A stretch of 64,000 bases of DNA, from NCBI GenBank assembly GCA_934486735.1, contig CAKSQL010000006.1:1-64000 (forward strand). The letters are read 5' to 3'. The position numbers were made by a program, and so were the translations under genes. This document shows positions 16,530-26,532 of the stretch, piece by piece. The DNA is from an uncultured Clostridia bacterium. GTDB lineage: Bacteria; Bacillota; Clostridia; UBA1381. Positions within the stretch are counted from its first letter, which is position 1. Every line of letters begins with the position of its first letter. The notes beneath the pieces are model-generated. The model searched no databases. It was not told the origin of the DNA and worked only from the letters and a program-made list of their open reading frames with translations.

Positions 16530-17702
16530 CTAAAAGTAACTTAAGTTTATATTTTTGCCCATTTCTTTGAGTATAGCGGACAATTCATCAACCAGCTGCA
16601 TTTTAATATTGAAACCGATTGGCAGGTTAGGATTCTGATGCGCCGGATTTATCGCTCTGCCGACATAGAAATTTATATCGGTCGCTTCGTCAAAAAGCAG
16701 TCTTGCAATTTGTGACGCACCGTCCTTTTTCGTGTGCCATTCGTTGTATCTTTTGTTTTCCGACATATAATCCTTTGCATATTCCAAAACTCGGTTTATG
16801 GTCAGAACTCCCTCTGTCACCAAATCGACACCCTCTATGTGCGCTGTCGGCGGAATCTCGGGATCGAGATAATCGATAGATGCTTCAAGCGGCTTGTCCA
16901 AAAATTCGGCTGTAAGCGATGAAGTTGTGCCGCCGGACACTATATGCTTGCCTTGTTTTGCAAAAAACAGCGACATCATCTTATTGACGTCCGCAGGATC
17001 GCGCGGCGGGCCGAACATCAGATTCACAGGCTTGCGCTTTCTGACTTTTATAACTGCGATTGTTGTATCATCTCCGGGACGGCCGTCATAGAGCGCATTG
17101 CATTGCTCCAAAATTGAAGACGACACTGCTTGAGCTGAATTTTTGGCATCGTAGCTGTCCTCAGCAAATCGAACAATATTTTCTCTCTGCCAACCGAAAT
17201 TCATTAACTCGCCGACTCCGGCGAAAATTGCTCCGTCACTCATTGCGATAAAGACATCGTCCTGTTTTAAAGTGATTTTTGACTGCATGATTTTTTTATC
17301 GGAAATTATATGAGTCTCATAAGGATAGTCATAGCTTTTTCCGTCGCGCAGAAGAATAACAGCCGGATTGTCGTATTGGATAATTTCCGCCTCTGTGTTA
17401 TCGGTTATTTTTATAATAGAAAATGTGGAATATGCCACTCCGCGAGTCTGACAGACCGGCAATGTGGCGATAATGGTAGATACGCACTCCTCTATGCTCA
17501 TTTTTGCCGCTGCCATTGTTGCTATAATTTTTGATGTCAGCGTGGAAAGTATATTTGCCTTTACTCCGCTTCCAAGTCCATCGGCAAGAACCAGCACTGT
17601 CATATTATCGTCGCGGATAAGCTGTACCATGTCTCCGCAAAGCTCCTCGCCATGTTTTAATAAGCTGCGATATCCGACATCTACGCATAAATCATTCATC
17701 AT
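16530..17702 (-). CDS. SpoIIE-type PP2C phosphatase coupled to hydrogenase sensor
   Basis: A 390-residue cytosolic protein. Residues 1-235 form a PP2C/SpoIIE serine phosphatase domain with metal-binding motifs VLADGLGSGVKA, FIAMSDGAIFAG and GRPGDDTTIAVIKV. The last 150 residues are a conserved extension found in phosphatases encoded beside PAS-containing hydrogenases in Clostridia. The gene overlaps the upstream hydrogenase-like gene by 11 bases, so the two are translationally coupled. The likely output is dephosphorylation of an unknown regulator in response to hydrogen or redox state; this is inference from gene pairing. Confidence 0.85.
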   Translation of the reverse strand: MMNDLCVDVGYRSLLKHGEELCGDMVQLIRDDNMTVLVLADGLGSGVKANILSTLTSKIIATMAAAKMSIEECVSTIIATLPVCQTRGVAYSTFSIIKITDNTEAEIIQYDNPAVILLRDGKSYDYPYETHIISDKKIMQSKITLKQDDVFIAMSDGAIFAGVGELMNFGWQRENIVRFAEDSYDAKNSAQAVSSSILEQCNALYDGRPGDDTTIAVIKVRKRKPVNLMFGPPRDPADVNKMMSLFFAKQGKHIVSGGTTSSLTAEFLDKPLEASIDYLDPEIPPTAHIEGVDLVTEGVLTINRVLEYAKDYMSENKRYNEWHTKKDGASQIARLLFDEATDINFYVGRAINPAHQNPNLPIGFNIKMQLVDELSAILKEMGKNINLSYF

Positions 17703-19368
17703 CCAAATTCTCCTTAAGCTTAGTCAATGCGATTTTTGTTTCGGCGGTTGTTTCGCCCAAAAGCGACGCAATTTCCTGCACAACTCTCATCTGTTTTTCT
17801 ATAACCTTGTTGGTTATGTCAACAGCCGCCTTGCTTTGTTTGTCCTTTGATTTTTTGATTTTTTCTTCCTTGGTGACATCCTTCATAAGTATCATAATAA
17901 TATGAAATTCGCGGTCATATATAATTGTTTCCTCAACATACTTTTGATATTCAGCAAGATATTTTCTCTTATCGTAAACATTTTTGCCGCTGTCTGCTGC
18001 AAGAAGATAGTCAACCGGGTCTAAAATTCTCACCACAGGACTGCCTGAAATATCGGTCGATGCAGGCAGATTCAATATCGTTTTTGAAGCCTTGTTCATC
18101 TGCTGGATGTTGAGTTGCTCATCAAGGACAATGATTCCGTTTGGCGTGTTGTTGATGATTGTATCGGAGAATGTCTCTGCTTTTTCTTTAAGATATGGCA
18201 GACACATCGAAAGATCTGCTTTGCCTTTTAATATCGCAATTGCCTTTTCGCGACATGTGTTGTAGCCGCAGCTGCCGCAGTTCAATTCCTGTTCGGGTGA
18301 ATTTTTGCCCATCTTTTTGAGTATTTCCTGAATTGCTGCACTTCCGGGCATAAGATTGGAAGTCAGACCGTCGAACGGAATTTTTTTTGCAAGCTGTTCA
18401 TTCGAAAAATCGGGTACGCCGTAGTCATTGTCGCCGGCTGCACATTGAATAGAAACCAAATCCACAACCGGATTTCGCTCCTTCTTTTTCATAACCGGTC
18501 CGCGTATACAGCTGCCGCTGCATGCAGACATCTCAATAAAGCAATTTTTGAGATTCGATGTATCTATATTTTTCAGCGTGTTAATGCAATTGTCCATACC
18601 GTCCACAACTATGTAGTGAAAATCCTCCGCTTTGTCCATGCTTTTGAGTATACCGCCCGAGATGGGAAAGAAGCGTGTACGCTTGCCGTCTGTCGGTGCG
18701 GTTGTGTGAGCAAGCTCAACATTTTTGTCCGCAAGCCAGCCATCCAGTTCGTCAAAGGTAAGAACGCAGTCGACATAGCCGGGATATCGTACCATTTCAT
18801 CCTTTTTGGAAATGCATGGTCCAATAAAAACCACATAAGAATCGGGATTTTCCTGCTTTATTTTCATCGCATGCGCCTGCATCGGCGAGACGACGTTTGC
18901 AAGATACGGCAATGCGTTTGTGTAGTGCTTTTGAATAAGCTTGTTAATGGTGTGACAGCATGACGATATAATTATATTGTGCTTGTGAGATGCAACCATT
19001 TTTTCGTATTCTTTTTTTACAATTTCAGCTCCGACGGCAGTTTCCTCCGCACCTGCAAATCCGAGCTTTTTTAAAGCCGAATCAAAATCCTCGGCAGAGG
19101 TCATGGGGTAATTCGCCGCATACGACGGGGCGAGACTTGCGAACACCTTTTTCCCGGATGCAATCAAATTTTCGACTATGTCAATATCGTTTCTGATTTG
19201 TTTTGCATTTTGGGGACAGACAACGTAACATTCGCCGCATAAAATGCACTCGTCACGAATGATATGCGCCTGACCATCTGTAAAGCGTAACGACTTTACA
19301 GGACAACTTCTTATACATTTATAACAGTTTTTACAATTGGAATCCTTAGTCTGTAAACATTCAGCCAT
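17692..19368 (-). CDS. [FeFe] hydrogenase-like sensor with PAS domain (HydS/HfsB type)
   Basis: A 558-residue cytosolic protein. Two ferredoxin-type 4Fe-4S motifs (Cys12/15/18/22 and Cys41/44/47/51) precede a hydrogenase H-domain. All four H-cluster cysteines are kept: SSCCH (Cys137/138), GPC (Cys185) and SACSGSC (Cys283/287). Catalytic enzymes have TSCCP and MPC at these places, so the active-site surroundings are altered, as in putative sensory group C enzymes. A further cluster motif CGSCGYNTC (Cys364/367/372, with Cys389) and a PAS domain (about 398-500) follow, then a coiled helix. It sits between a [2Fe-2S] ferredoxin and a SpoIIE phosphatase, the arrangement known for hydrogen-sensing modules. 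A bidirectional role is possible but less likely. Confidence 0.87.
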   Translation of the reverse strand: MAECLQTKDSNCKNCYKCIRSCPVKSLRFTDGQAHIIRDECILCGECYVVCPQNAKQIRNDIDIVENLIASGKKVFASLAPSYAANYPMTSAEDFDSALKKLGFAGAEETAVGAEIVKKEYEKMVASHKHNIIISSCCHTINKLIQKHYTNALPYLANVVSPMQAHAMKIKQENPDSYVVFIGPCISKKDEMVRYPGYVDCVLTFDELDGWLADKNVELAHTTAPTDGKRTRFFPISGGILKSMDKAEDFHYIVVDGMDNCINTLKNIDTSNLKNCFIEMSACSGSCIRGPVMKKKERNPVVDLVSIQCAAGDNDYGVPDFSNEQLAKKIPFDGLTSNLMPGSAAIQEILKKMGKNSPEQELNCGSCGYNTCREKAIAILKGKADLSMCLPYLKEKAETFSDTIINNTPNGIIVLDEQLNIQQMNKASKTILNLPASTDISGSPVVRILDPVDYLLAADSGKNVYDKRKYLAEYQKYVEETIIYDREFHIIMILMKDVTKEEKIKKSKDKQSKAAVDITNKVIEKQMRVVQEIASLLGETTAETKIALTKLKENLDDE

Positions 19369-19454
19369 AGTAAATGAATCCTTTCCGCCTGCAAGTTAAA
19401 ATACTTTACACACATCTTATATTGCAGGCAGAGGAGTGTGTGCAAATTTACGGG

Positions 19455-19694
19455 TCATATATTGGACTTTATGTTATTTTCGTAGAAATCTTCAACCGTT
19501 TCGGGAGAAACTGAAAAAATTTCATCACCAATTTTTACGCTCACTCCGTTCACACAGTTTTTCATGCAGAATGCACCGGATAATTCTACTTTATCCTTCA
19601 GTCCGTCCTTTTCAATCAATTTCTGCAATCCATCGATTACACTGCGCGAGCCTTTTAAATGGCACGAGCTTCCGATACAAATTGTAACCTTCAT
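19455..19694 (-). CDS. Thioredoxin-like [2Fe-2S] ferredoxin
   Basis: A 79-residue cytosolic protein of the NuoE C-terminal/thioredoxin-like ferredoxin fold. Cluster ligands are seen as Cys6 and Cys11 (CIGSSCHLKGS) and Cys43 and Cys47 (FCMKNCVNGVSV). It lies 86 bases upstream of the hydrogenase-like sensor on the same strand behind a consensus promoter, so it probably passes electrons to it. GGAAAGGA precedes the ATG. Confidence 0.85.
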   Translation of the reverse strand: MKVTICIGSSCHLKGSRSVIDGLQKLIEKDGLKDKVELSGAFCMKNCVNGVSVKIGDEIFSVSPETVEDFYENNIKSNI

Positions 19695-19743
19695 AGCATT
19701 TTCCTTTCCGCGCTTTTACACGCTTATAAATTCTGATAATAAA

Positions 19744-19772
19744 ATTTTATAACATATATTCAAATATGTCAA
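19744..19772 (-). promoter_or_regulatory. Promoter of the hydrogenase-sensor operon
   Basis: On the minus strand TTGACA (19772-19767), 17-bp spacer, TAAAAT (19749-19744). Confidence 0.8.
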
Positions 19773-19823
19773 TGGAATATTTGAAATTTTTTTAGAAATT
19801 TTTATTATATTGGCTTTTTTTCA

Positions 19824-19852
19824 TAGACATTTACATTAATTTGTGATATAAT
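19824..19852 (+). promoter_or_regulatory. Promoter of the SLH phosphodiester glycosidase gene
   Basis: TAGACA (19824-19829), 17-bp spacer ending TTTGTGA, TATAAT (19847-19852). Divergent to the hydrogenase-sensor promoter; the region 19695-19897 holds only these two promoters. Confidence 0.75.
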
Positions 19853-19897
19853 TAAAGAAAGTTGACTTTGATTAAAATGAAAAAGGGGATATAGAAA

Positions 19898-22465
19898 ATG
19901 TATAAAAAACTGACAGCATTTATTTTGGCATTATCGCTGCTTTCATCGAGTGCATATGCATCGATTCTCGGCGGAAGTCTTATCAGTCATTCGTCATTAC
20001 CGTTCGGGGGCAGCACAGAGCTTTATCAAAATACATTTTTGTCGGATCAGACGGGTGTGGGCTTGCAGACCGAATATTATGCCGAATATAAGCCGAATAC
20101 AAGCGTTCTGCCGGTTGTTGTTACCGGTGAATCCATATGGGGAAAGCGCACAATAAGCGAAGCGATTAACTATATGAAAAGCAATAACATGTATCCCATG
20201 ATCGGAATAAACGCGTCGTTTTTTTCGTTCAAGACCGGAGTTCCGATGGGACATGTTATCACAAACGGAGAGATAACTTCAAAGGACACAACAACCTTGG
20301 ATGCGGTCGGATTCGATGCCGGCGGACATGGCTTTGTGTCGAGGCTCGGAATAAAGAGCACAGCGTATTTCGGCGATTACGAATTTGACGTTGCGCATAT
20401 AAACAAGTATTATCAAGCAACAACAGATATTTTAACGCTGTTTACCGATAAATTCGGAAAAAGCACAATGGCAGAGGGTGAGACAATAAATGTCATATTA
20501 GGCAATATTCAAGGCACTCTCGGCATAGGAAAAACTGTAAGCGGAACGGTAGAGGATATCAGAACCGTTTCGGGTGCGGTGGATATTCCGGACGGGAAAA
20601 TGATAATGACGATAAACACCGCCGGGAACGAATGGGTCAGAAGTGTTCTGAATCTGCTGACAGTCGGGGAGACGATAACTGTAAAAAGCGAAGCAACTGT
20701 TGACGGTGAAAGATGGAATAATGCGCTGAACGGACTTGCAAGCGAGGGAAAAACGATTCTGAAAAACGGCGAGGTTACACAAAATCTCGAAGCGGGCGCT
20801 GCCCCGAGAACGGCTGTCGGAATAACAGGTGACGGTTCGGCGATATTCTACGTAATCGACGGCAGACAAAAGGGATACAGCTATGGCGTAAAGCAAAGCA
20901 CTTTGGCTGAAAGACTGAAAGAACTGGGATGTGTAGACGCGCTTAATCTTGACGGCGGCGGTTCGACATCGATTGCAGGCGTATATCCGGGACAGGATGC
21001 CGCATCGATAATAAATTCACCGTCCGAGGGAACGCTCAGAAAGGTTACAAATTTCATATTCCTGCAAAATATGCAGCAGCCGACAAACACTCTCGGCAAG
21101 CTTTATCTGTACCCGTACTCCGAACACTATCTGTCGGGCAGCAGCGTTCAGCTTTACCCGGCGGCAGTAGATTCCGCACTGCACTATATGGACGTGCCCG
21201 AGGTAACATATTCAATGGAAAATGACCTCGGCAGCGTAACTCAGGACGGAGTGCTTACACTTTCGGGCACAGGCGAGGCAAAGGTTAGAGTTACAAGCGG
21301 AGCTGTTACCGGCGAGGCAAGCTATTTCACCTATGCCGAGCCGACATCATTCTCGCTTTATAATATCGATTCCGGTGAAAAGGTTACTTCGATAAAAGCG
21401 GCATCGGGCAGCAGCATAAGCCTCGGCGGACATGCGTATCATGGGAAAAAGTATATAAACTCGACCCCGAGCGCATATACTTGGCAGATTGATTCACAGC
21501 TTGGAACGGCTGAAAATGGTGTTATAAAGCTTACCGGCGCACCGGGAAGTATCGGAAATCTGACCGTTTGGTCGGGAAATGCAATTGTAACTGTCCCGGT
21601 AGCGATTGAGCAATCCGAAATTGCGGCAGAGCCTGCCGAGCGTTATCCTTACAATGAAACTCTTGTTTACAGCGACAAGATACAAGTTGATATGTACAGC
21701 TATAACGAGCATATAGATTTTGACAACAGCTATGTATCGGTTGACGGCGAGATATGGTCGAATAATGAGAATGTGCAGAAATACGAGGTTGATGACCGTC
21801 ATGCGTTGATAGTAATTCCGGTAGATGAGAATTTTGAAAAGGGATATCATAAAATTCTTGTAAAGACGCAAACTACAGACGGATACACTTCTTTGCAGCC
21901 GGACTATGTTAAAAATTCAACCCCGGCGAACGGTTTTTCCGATACCGGGGATCATTGGGCAAGAGATGTCATTGCATATATGAACAATCAAAAGGTTGTG
22001 AACGGCAGTGACGGAAAATTCTATCCGGACAATAATATGACACGTGCCGAATTTGCTGTCATGATGTGTAACTATCTCGATATAGATGTGTCAATGTACT
22101 CCGGAAACGATATCTGTTTTGATGATAAATCCGACATTCCGTCATGGGCGCTCGATTATGTAAAGGCAGCCGCTGCGGCAGGATTTATAAGCGGCAAGCA
22201 GGACGGAGATAAGGTATTTTTTGCGCCGAGCGACAATATAACACGTGCCGAGGCGGCATCGATAATAGCACGTACGCTGCCGGACAACCTGCGAAAGGGC
22301 GGCATGAAATTTACCGATACTGCCAAAATTCCGATGTGGGCGGTCGAAAATATGCAGATAATGACCGGTGCAAAATTCATGAACGGATATCCGGACAACA
22401 CAATCCGCCCGGCGGCAAATGTAACACGTGCCGAGGCGGTATCGATGCTCTATAATGTCTATTAA
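19898..22465 (+). CDS. SLH-anchored phosphodiester glycosidase (NAGPA domain)
   Basis: An 855-residue secreted protein with signal peptide (cleavage near AYA). Residues about 65-395 form a phosphodiester glycosidase (NAGPA/DUF2233) domain with its signature LNLDGGGSTSI around Asp352 and the earlier INASFFSFKTGVPMGHVI. Members remove sugars linked through phosphodiesters, e.g. from wall polymers or glycoproteins. Beta-sandwich modules follow (400-670), then three good SLH domains (about 681-735, 745-800, 805-855; each ends in TRAE-type motifs) for cell-wall attachment. It has its own promoter and GGGGATA binding site. Likely role: trimming of surface or dietary phospho-glycans; substrate unknown. 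Confidence 0.83.
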   Translation: MYKKLTAFILALSLLSSSAYASILGGSLISHSSLPFGGSTELYQNTFLSDQTGVGLQTEYYAEYKPNTSVLPVVVTGESIWGKRTISEAINYMKSNNMYPMIGINASFFSFKTGVPMGHVITNGEITSKDTTTLDAVGFDAGGHGFVSRLGIKSTAYFGDYEFDVAHINKYYQATTDILTLFTDKFGKSTMAEGETINVILGNIQGTLGIGKTVSGTVEDIRTVSGAVDIPDGKMIMTINTAGNEWVRSVLNLLTVGETITVKSEATVDGERWNNALNGLASEGKTILKNGEVTQNLEAGAAPRTAVGITGDGSAIFYVIDGRQKGYSYGVKQSTLAERLKELGCVDALNLDGGGSTSIAGVYPGQDAASIINSPSEGTLRKVTNFIFLQNMQQPTNTLGKLYLYPYSEHYLSGSSVQLYPAAVDSALHYMDVPEVTYSMENDLGSVTQDGVLTLSGTGEAKVRVTSGAVTGEASYFTYAEPTSFSLYNIDSGEKVTSIKAASGSSISLGGHAYHGKKYINSTPSAYTWQIDSQLGTAENGVIKLTGAPGSIGNLTVWSGNAIVTVPVAIEQSEIAAEPAERYPYNETLVYSDKIQVDMYSYNEHIDFDNSYVSVDGEIWSNNENVQKYEVDDRHALIVIPVDENFEKGYHKILVKTQTTDGYTSLQPDYVKNSTPANGFSDTGDHWARDVIAYMNNQKVVNGSDGKFYPDNNMTRAEFAVMMCNYLDIDVSMYSGNDICFDDKSDIPSWALDYVKAAAAAGFISGKQDGDKVFFAPSDNITRAEAASIIARTLPDNLRKGGMKFTDTAKIPMWAVENMQIMTGAKFMNGYPDNTIRPAANVTRAEAVSMLYNVY

Positions 22466-22482
22466 ATGAAAGGAAACTGACA

Positions 22483-24468
22483 ATGACTCCACAGGAACAA
22501 ATAAATCAGCTCACCGAGCAGCTGAACTATCACAACAGAAAATATTATGTTGAGGATTCGCCGGAGATATCGGATTTTGAATATGACAAGATGCTGCGCG
22601 AGCTGGAGAATCTTGAAAAGGCTTATCCGGAATACGCGTCTCCCGTATCGCCGACCAAGCGTGTCGGCGGTGCGGTTTTGGACGGCTTTGCCGAGGTTGC
22701 TCATGATGTGCCGATGGAAAGTCTCCAGGACGCATTCAACAGGGAAGAAATATACGATTTTGACAAGCGCGTCAGCGGTGCGGCGAGCGATTATAAGTAT
22801 GTGGTCGAGCCTAAAATAGACGGCTTGTCGGTGTCGCTGGAATATCGTGACGGCGTGTTCTTCCGCGGTTCTACGCGCGGAAACGGACTTGTGGGCGAAG
22901 ATGTGACCGAGAACTTAAAAACCGTCCGCTCGATTCCGATGAAGCTTGCGGAGAATATTCCTTTTTTGGAGGTCCGCGGCGAAATTTTTATTTCAAAAGA
23001 AAATTTCAAACACATAAATGAAATGCGCGAGGCAAAGGAAGAACCTCTTTTTGCAAATCCGCGAAACGCGGCGGCAGGCTCGCTCAGACAGCTTGATTCG
23101 AAAATTGCGTCCGAAAGGAAATTGGATATATTTGTTTTCAACATTCAAAGAATAGAAGGTAAGGACATAAAAAATCACCTTGACGGTCTGATATTTTTGA
23201 AAAATCAGGGGTTTAAGGTAATACCCGATGACAGAGCGTATAATGATATCGAATCAGCATATGAGCGTGTGCTTGAAATCGGAGAGGAACGCGGCGAACT
23301 TTATTATGACATTGACGGCGCGGTTATAAAGGTGAACGATTTTGAGCAGAGAAAAAACCTTGCGTCTACAGCTAAATTTCCGCGCTGGGCAATAGCATAC
23401 AAATTCCCGGCGGAACAAAAGGAAACAAAAATAGAGGATATAATTGTACAGGTGGGAAGAACCGGCGCGGTGACACCGCTTGCAATTCTAACTCCGGTTC
23501 ATGTTGCGGGGACGACTGTTTCACGTGCAACGCTCCATAATTTTGATTATATTGTCGAAAAGGATATAAAAATAAACGATACAGTCGTAATTCAAAAGGC
23601 AGGAGATATAATTCCGGAGGTGGTGCGTGTCTGTACCGAGAAGCGCGACGGGACTCAAAAGGATTTTGTGATGCCGGAATATTGCAGCGAATGCGGCGCG
23701 AAAATCGTTCGAGAGGACGGAGAGGCGGCATATCGCTGCACAGGAATGAACTGCCCGGCACAGAGACTCAGACATATTATACATTTTGTTTCACGTCCTG
23801 CAATGGATATCGAGGGTCTCGGACCGTCAACAATCGAGCAGATGCTTGATAAAAAGCTGATTGAGACCGCAGCGGATTTATATACCGTTTCGGAGGAAGA
23901 TGTTGCCGCATTGGATAAAATGGGTGAAAAGTCCGCAAAAAATCTTGCAAATGCACTTGAAAAATCAAAGCAAAATCCGCTGTATCGCGTGATAAATGCG
24001 CTTGGGATACGCCATATAGGCGAAAAAGGCGCAAAAATTCTTGCGTCGAAATACAAGAGCATGGATAATTTAATGGCAGCATCGTGTGAGGAACTGACCG
24101 AAATACCGGAAATTGGCGAAATTATTGCACATAGCATAATGGACTTTTTCATTCAGGAGCAGAATATAAAATTCATAGAAAAGCTGCGCTCGGCAGGCGT
24201 ATCGATGGAGGATGCCGCAGCTGAGGACGATGGCAGAGAAAAAATATTCAAGGGAAAAACGTTTGTTCTTACGGGAACGCTTTCAGGATATACGCGGACA
24301 GAAGCGTCGGATATTATAGAAGCCTTGGGCGGAAAAACTTCATCATCGGTATCTAAAAAAACAAGCTATGTTTTGGCAGGCGAAGAAGCCGGCAGCAAGC
24401 TTGACAAGGCTCAAAAGCTCGGTGTTGCGATTATTTCCGAGGATGAATTCAACAATATGATAAAATGA
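22483..24468 (+). CDS. ligA: NAD-dependent DNA ligase
   Basis: Essential replication enzyme sealing nicks with NAD. The 661 residues hold, in order, the Ia/adenylation domain with active-site Lys111 in EPKIDGLSVS, the OB fold, a four-cysteine zinc finger (YCSECGAK and RCTGMNCPAQR), helix-hairpin-helix repeats (IPEIGEIIAHSI) and a C-terminal BRCT domain (about 590-661, FKGKTFVLTGTLSGYTRTEA). Full length and intact. It starts 17 bases after the SLH gene and nearly abuts the amidohydrolase gene. Confidence 0.97.
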   Translation: MTPQEQINQLTEQLNYHNRKYYVEDSPEISDFEYDKMLRELENLEKAYPEYASPVSPTKRVGGAVLDGFAEVAHDVPMESLQDAFNREEIYDFDKRVSGAASDYKYVVEPKIDGLSVSLEYRDGVFFRGSTRGNGLVGEDVTENLKTVRSIPMKLAENIPFLEVRGEIFISKENFKHINEMREAKEEPLFANPRNAAAGSLRQLDSKIASERKLDIFVFNIQRIEGKDIKNHLDGLIFLKNQGFKVIPDDRAYNDIESAYERVLEIGEERGELYYDIDGAVIKVNDFEQRKNLASTAKFPRWAIAYKFPAEQKETKIEDIIVQVGRTGAVTPLAILTPVHVAGTTVSRATLHNFDYIVEKDIKINDTVVIQKAGDIIPEVVRVCTEKRDGTQKDFVMPEYCSECGAKIVREDGEAAYRCTGMNCPAQRLRHIIHFVSRPAMDIEGLGPSTIEQMLDKKLIETAADLYTVSEEDVAALDKMGEKSAKNLANALEKSKQNPLYRVINALGIRHIGEKGAKILASKYKSMDNLMAASCEELTEIPEIGEIIAHSIMDFFIQEQNIKFIEKLRSAGVSMEDAAAEDDGREKIFKGKTFVLTGTLSGYTRTEASDIIEALGGKTSSSVSKKTSYVLAGEEAGSKLDKAQKLGVAIISEDEFNNMIK

Positions 24469-24479
24469 GGGTTTGGAGT

Positions 24480-25628
24480 ATGAATAATTCTGAAATTTTT
24501 GATTATGTAAAGCGTATCCGCGAGGAACTGCACCGCTGTCCCGAAACGGAGTTTAACGAATTTGAAACAACAAAAATTATCCGCCGCGAACTGGATAGTC
24601 TCGGGATTGAATATAAGGCTTGTACAGAAACAGGAACTTTGGCAATTATCAGCGGAGAAAAAAGCGGAAAGACCGTTCTTTTAAGAGCAGATATCGACGC
24701 ATTGCCGATTAAGGAAGAAACGGATCTGCCCTTTAAGTCGCAAAATACAGGCTATATGCATGCGTGCGGACATGATGTTCACACAGCATGCCTTTTGGGC
24801 GCGGCAAAGATACTTAACGAAATAAAAGAACAAATACAAGGCAATGTCAAGCTGGCATTTCAGCCTGCCGAAGAAGGCTCTGGCGGTGCAAAGCCGATGA
24901 TTGATGAGGGCGCACTCGAAAATCCGACGGTTGATGCGGCTTTTGCCATGCACGTTGAGCCGCTTGAAAAAGTAGGGAATATACAAATTAAAAACGGCGC
25001 GATAATGGCATGCCCCGATGAATTTACAATACAAATAAGCGGCATAGGAGGACACGGTTCGGCGCCTCAGCAATGCGTTGACCCGATTGCGATTTCGGCA
25101 GCTATTATAGCGGAATATCAAACAATTGTCAGAAAATCCGTAAATCCGATGATTCCTTGCGTTGTCTCGGTATGCTCGATTCACTCCGGCAGCTGCCCGA
25201 ATGTGATTCCGAGCGAGGCGGTGATGGAGGGAACAGTCCGCGCACTGGATAACGAAACACGGTTTAAAATTGCGGATATACTTAAAAAAAGGGCGTGTGG
25301 CATTGCCGAAATGATGGGCGGAAAATGCAGCTTTGAATACAGAGCATTGTATCCGCCGGTTGTAAATGACGAAAAAATGAATGAAATTGTGGCTCGCGCG
25401 GCCGGAAAATTGGGTCTTGGAATTGTTAATTTGCCCTTTGCGGCAATGGCAGGCGATGATTTTTCCTATTTTGGGGAAAAAGTACCTGCGGCATATTTCA
25501 AATTGGGTGTCGGGAATGACAAGCTTCACTATCCGATTCACAGCCCAAAATTTAATGTTGACGAACAAGCATACGAAAACGGCAGCAAAATAATGGCTCA
25601 GATTGCACTGGAATATTTAAACAGTTGA
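24480..25628 (+). CDS. M20-family amidohydrolase (aminoacylase/IAA-amino acid hydrolase type)
   Basis: A 382-residue cytosolic metallohydrolase that cleaves N-acyl amino acids or similar amides. Motifs: RREL..LGI, LLRADIDALPIKEE, the metal site MHACGHDVHTACLLGAAKIL and PAEEGSGGAKPMIDEG, with a dimerisation domain containing GIGGHGSAPQ. The frame is open from ATG 24465 (overlapping the ligA stop), but GAGGG at 24468-24472 suits ATG 24480. A hairpin followed by T-rich sequence lies downstream. Exact substrate is not predictable. Confidence 0.88.
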   Translation: MNNSEIFDYVKRIREELHRCPETEFNEFETTKIIRRELDSLGIEYKACTETGTLAIISGEKSGKTVLLRADIDALPIKEETDLPFKSQNTGYMHACGHDVHTACLLGAAKILNEIKEQIQGNVKLAFQPAEEGSGGAKPMIDEGALENPTVDAAFAMHVEPLEKVGNIQIKNGAIMACPDEFTIQISGIGGHGSAPQQCVDPIAISAAIIAEYQTIVRKSVNPMIPCVVSVCSIHSGSCPNVIPSEAVMEGTVRALDNETRFKIADILKKRACGIAEMMGGKCSFEYRALYPPVVNDEKMNEIVARAAGKLGLGIVNLPFAAMAGDDFSYFGEKVPAAYFKLGVGNDKLHYPIHSPKFNVDEQAYENGSKIMAQIALEYLNS

Positions 25629-25655
25629 CAATAATATAATTATGTAAACAAGGCG

Positions 25656-25692
25656 GCGCGGTGTGAAAAATATGCCGCGCATTTTAAATTTT
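25656..25692 (+). terminator. Probable terminator after the M20 gene
   Basis: GC-rich stem GCGCGG (25656-25661) and CCGCGC (25675-25680) followed by ATTTTAAATTTT. Confidence 0.55.
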
Positions 25693-25781
25693 CCGATATC
25701 TGAAATATATGATGTCATGTCTTGGGAAATAAATCTGTTTTTTTATTTTGCGCTGCCGAACGGCGGCGGAACGGAGGAGAA

Positions 25782-26513
25782 ATGTTTATTAAAAATCCGA
25801 ATTTGCCCGATAAAAAAGTAAATGCTGTGCTGATTGATTATCGCGCTGAAAAGGCAGCTGCGGCACTTCGAAAGCTTGGAATAGAAGTTTTTGTCACTCC
25901 AAGGCTTGACATAGCATATCCTGCGGTAAGCGGACATCCCGACATGCTTTTTCATCAGCTCGATGAAAATTGTGCAGCGGTTGTGCCTGCGGCTTTGGAG
26001 TATTTTAAAGAAATGTTTCCTGACTGCGAAATTTTTGCGGGGGGAGCTATAGCCGACACATATCCCGGGGATATTGCATATAATATAGCGCGGCTGGGTA
26101 AGCTGGCATTTCACAATAAAAAATATACCGACAAAAAAATATATGAATATTATGCACGAAACGGTATCAGACTAATCAATACAGCACAGGGATATACAAA
26201 ATGCTCAATATGCATTGTTTCCGAAAATGCGATTATAACAGCCGACAGAAAGCTTGCGCGGCTTGCCGGGGGAAATGGTTTGGACGCTCTTTTAATCGGC
26301 AGCGGAAATATCCGATTAAAGGATTTTCCGTACGGATTTATCGGCGGCGCTGCCGGACTTATTTCCAAGGAAATTTTGGCATTTAACGGAGATATAACGC
26401 AGCACCCCGACTATCGCAAAATAAAGCATTTTTGTGCCCGTCATGGCGTTGAGACTTTGCCTCTTCATTCCGATGTGCTTGAAGATATCGGCTCAATAAT
26501 TCCCGTAAAATAG
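25782..26513 (+). CDS. DUF6873-like conserved protein (GME-fold candidate)
   Basis: A 243-residue cytosolic protein without membrane segments. It looks like the clostridial DUF6873 family, described as having a guanidine-modifying-enzyme fold: paired Asp/His motifs such as VTPRLDIAYPAVSGHPDM, the central GYTKCSICIVSENAIIT and FIGGAAGLIS near the end. ATG 25782 follows GGAGG at 25773-25777; the frame extends upstream but without a binding site. The family name is recalled from annotation and the enzymatic activity is not established. It is followed by ytxC after 19 bases and probably shares its transcript. Confidence 0.65.
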   Translation: MFIKNPNLPDKKVNAVLIDYRAEKAAAALRKLGIEVFVTPRLDIAYPAVSGHPDMLFHQLDENCAAVVPAALEYFKEMFPDCEIFAGGAIADTYPGDIAYNIARLGKLAFHNKKYTDKKIYEYYARNGIRLINTAQGYTKCSICIVSENAIITADRKLARLAGGNGLDALLIGSGNIRLKDFPYGFIGGAAGLISKEILAFNGDITQHPDYRKIKHFCARHGVETLPLHSDVLEDIGSIIPVK

Positions 26514-26532
26514 CCGAAAGGAGAGTGAGCGA

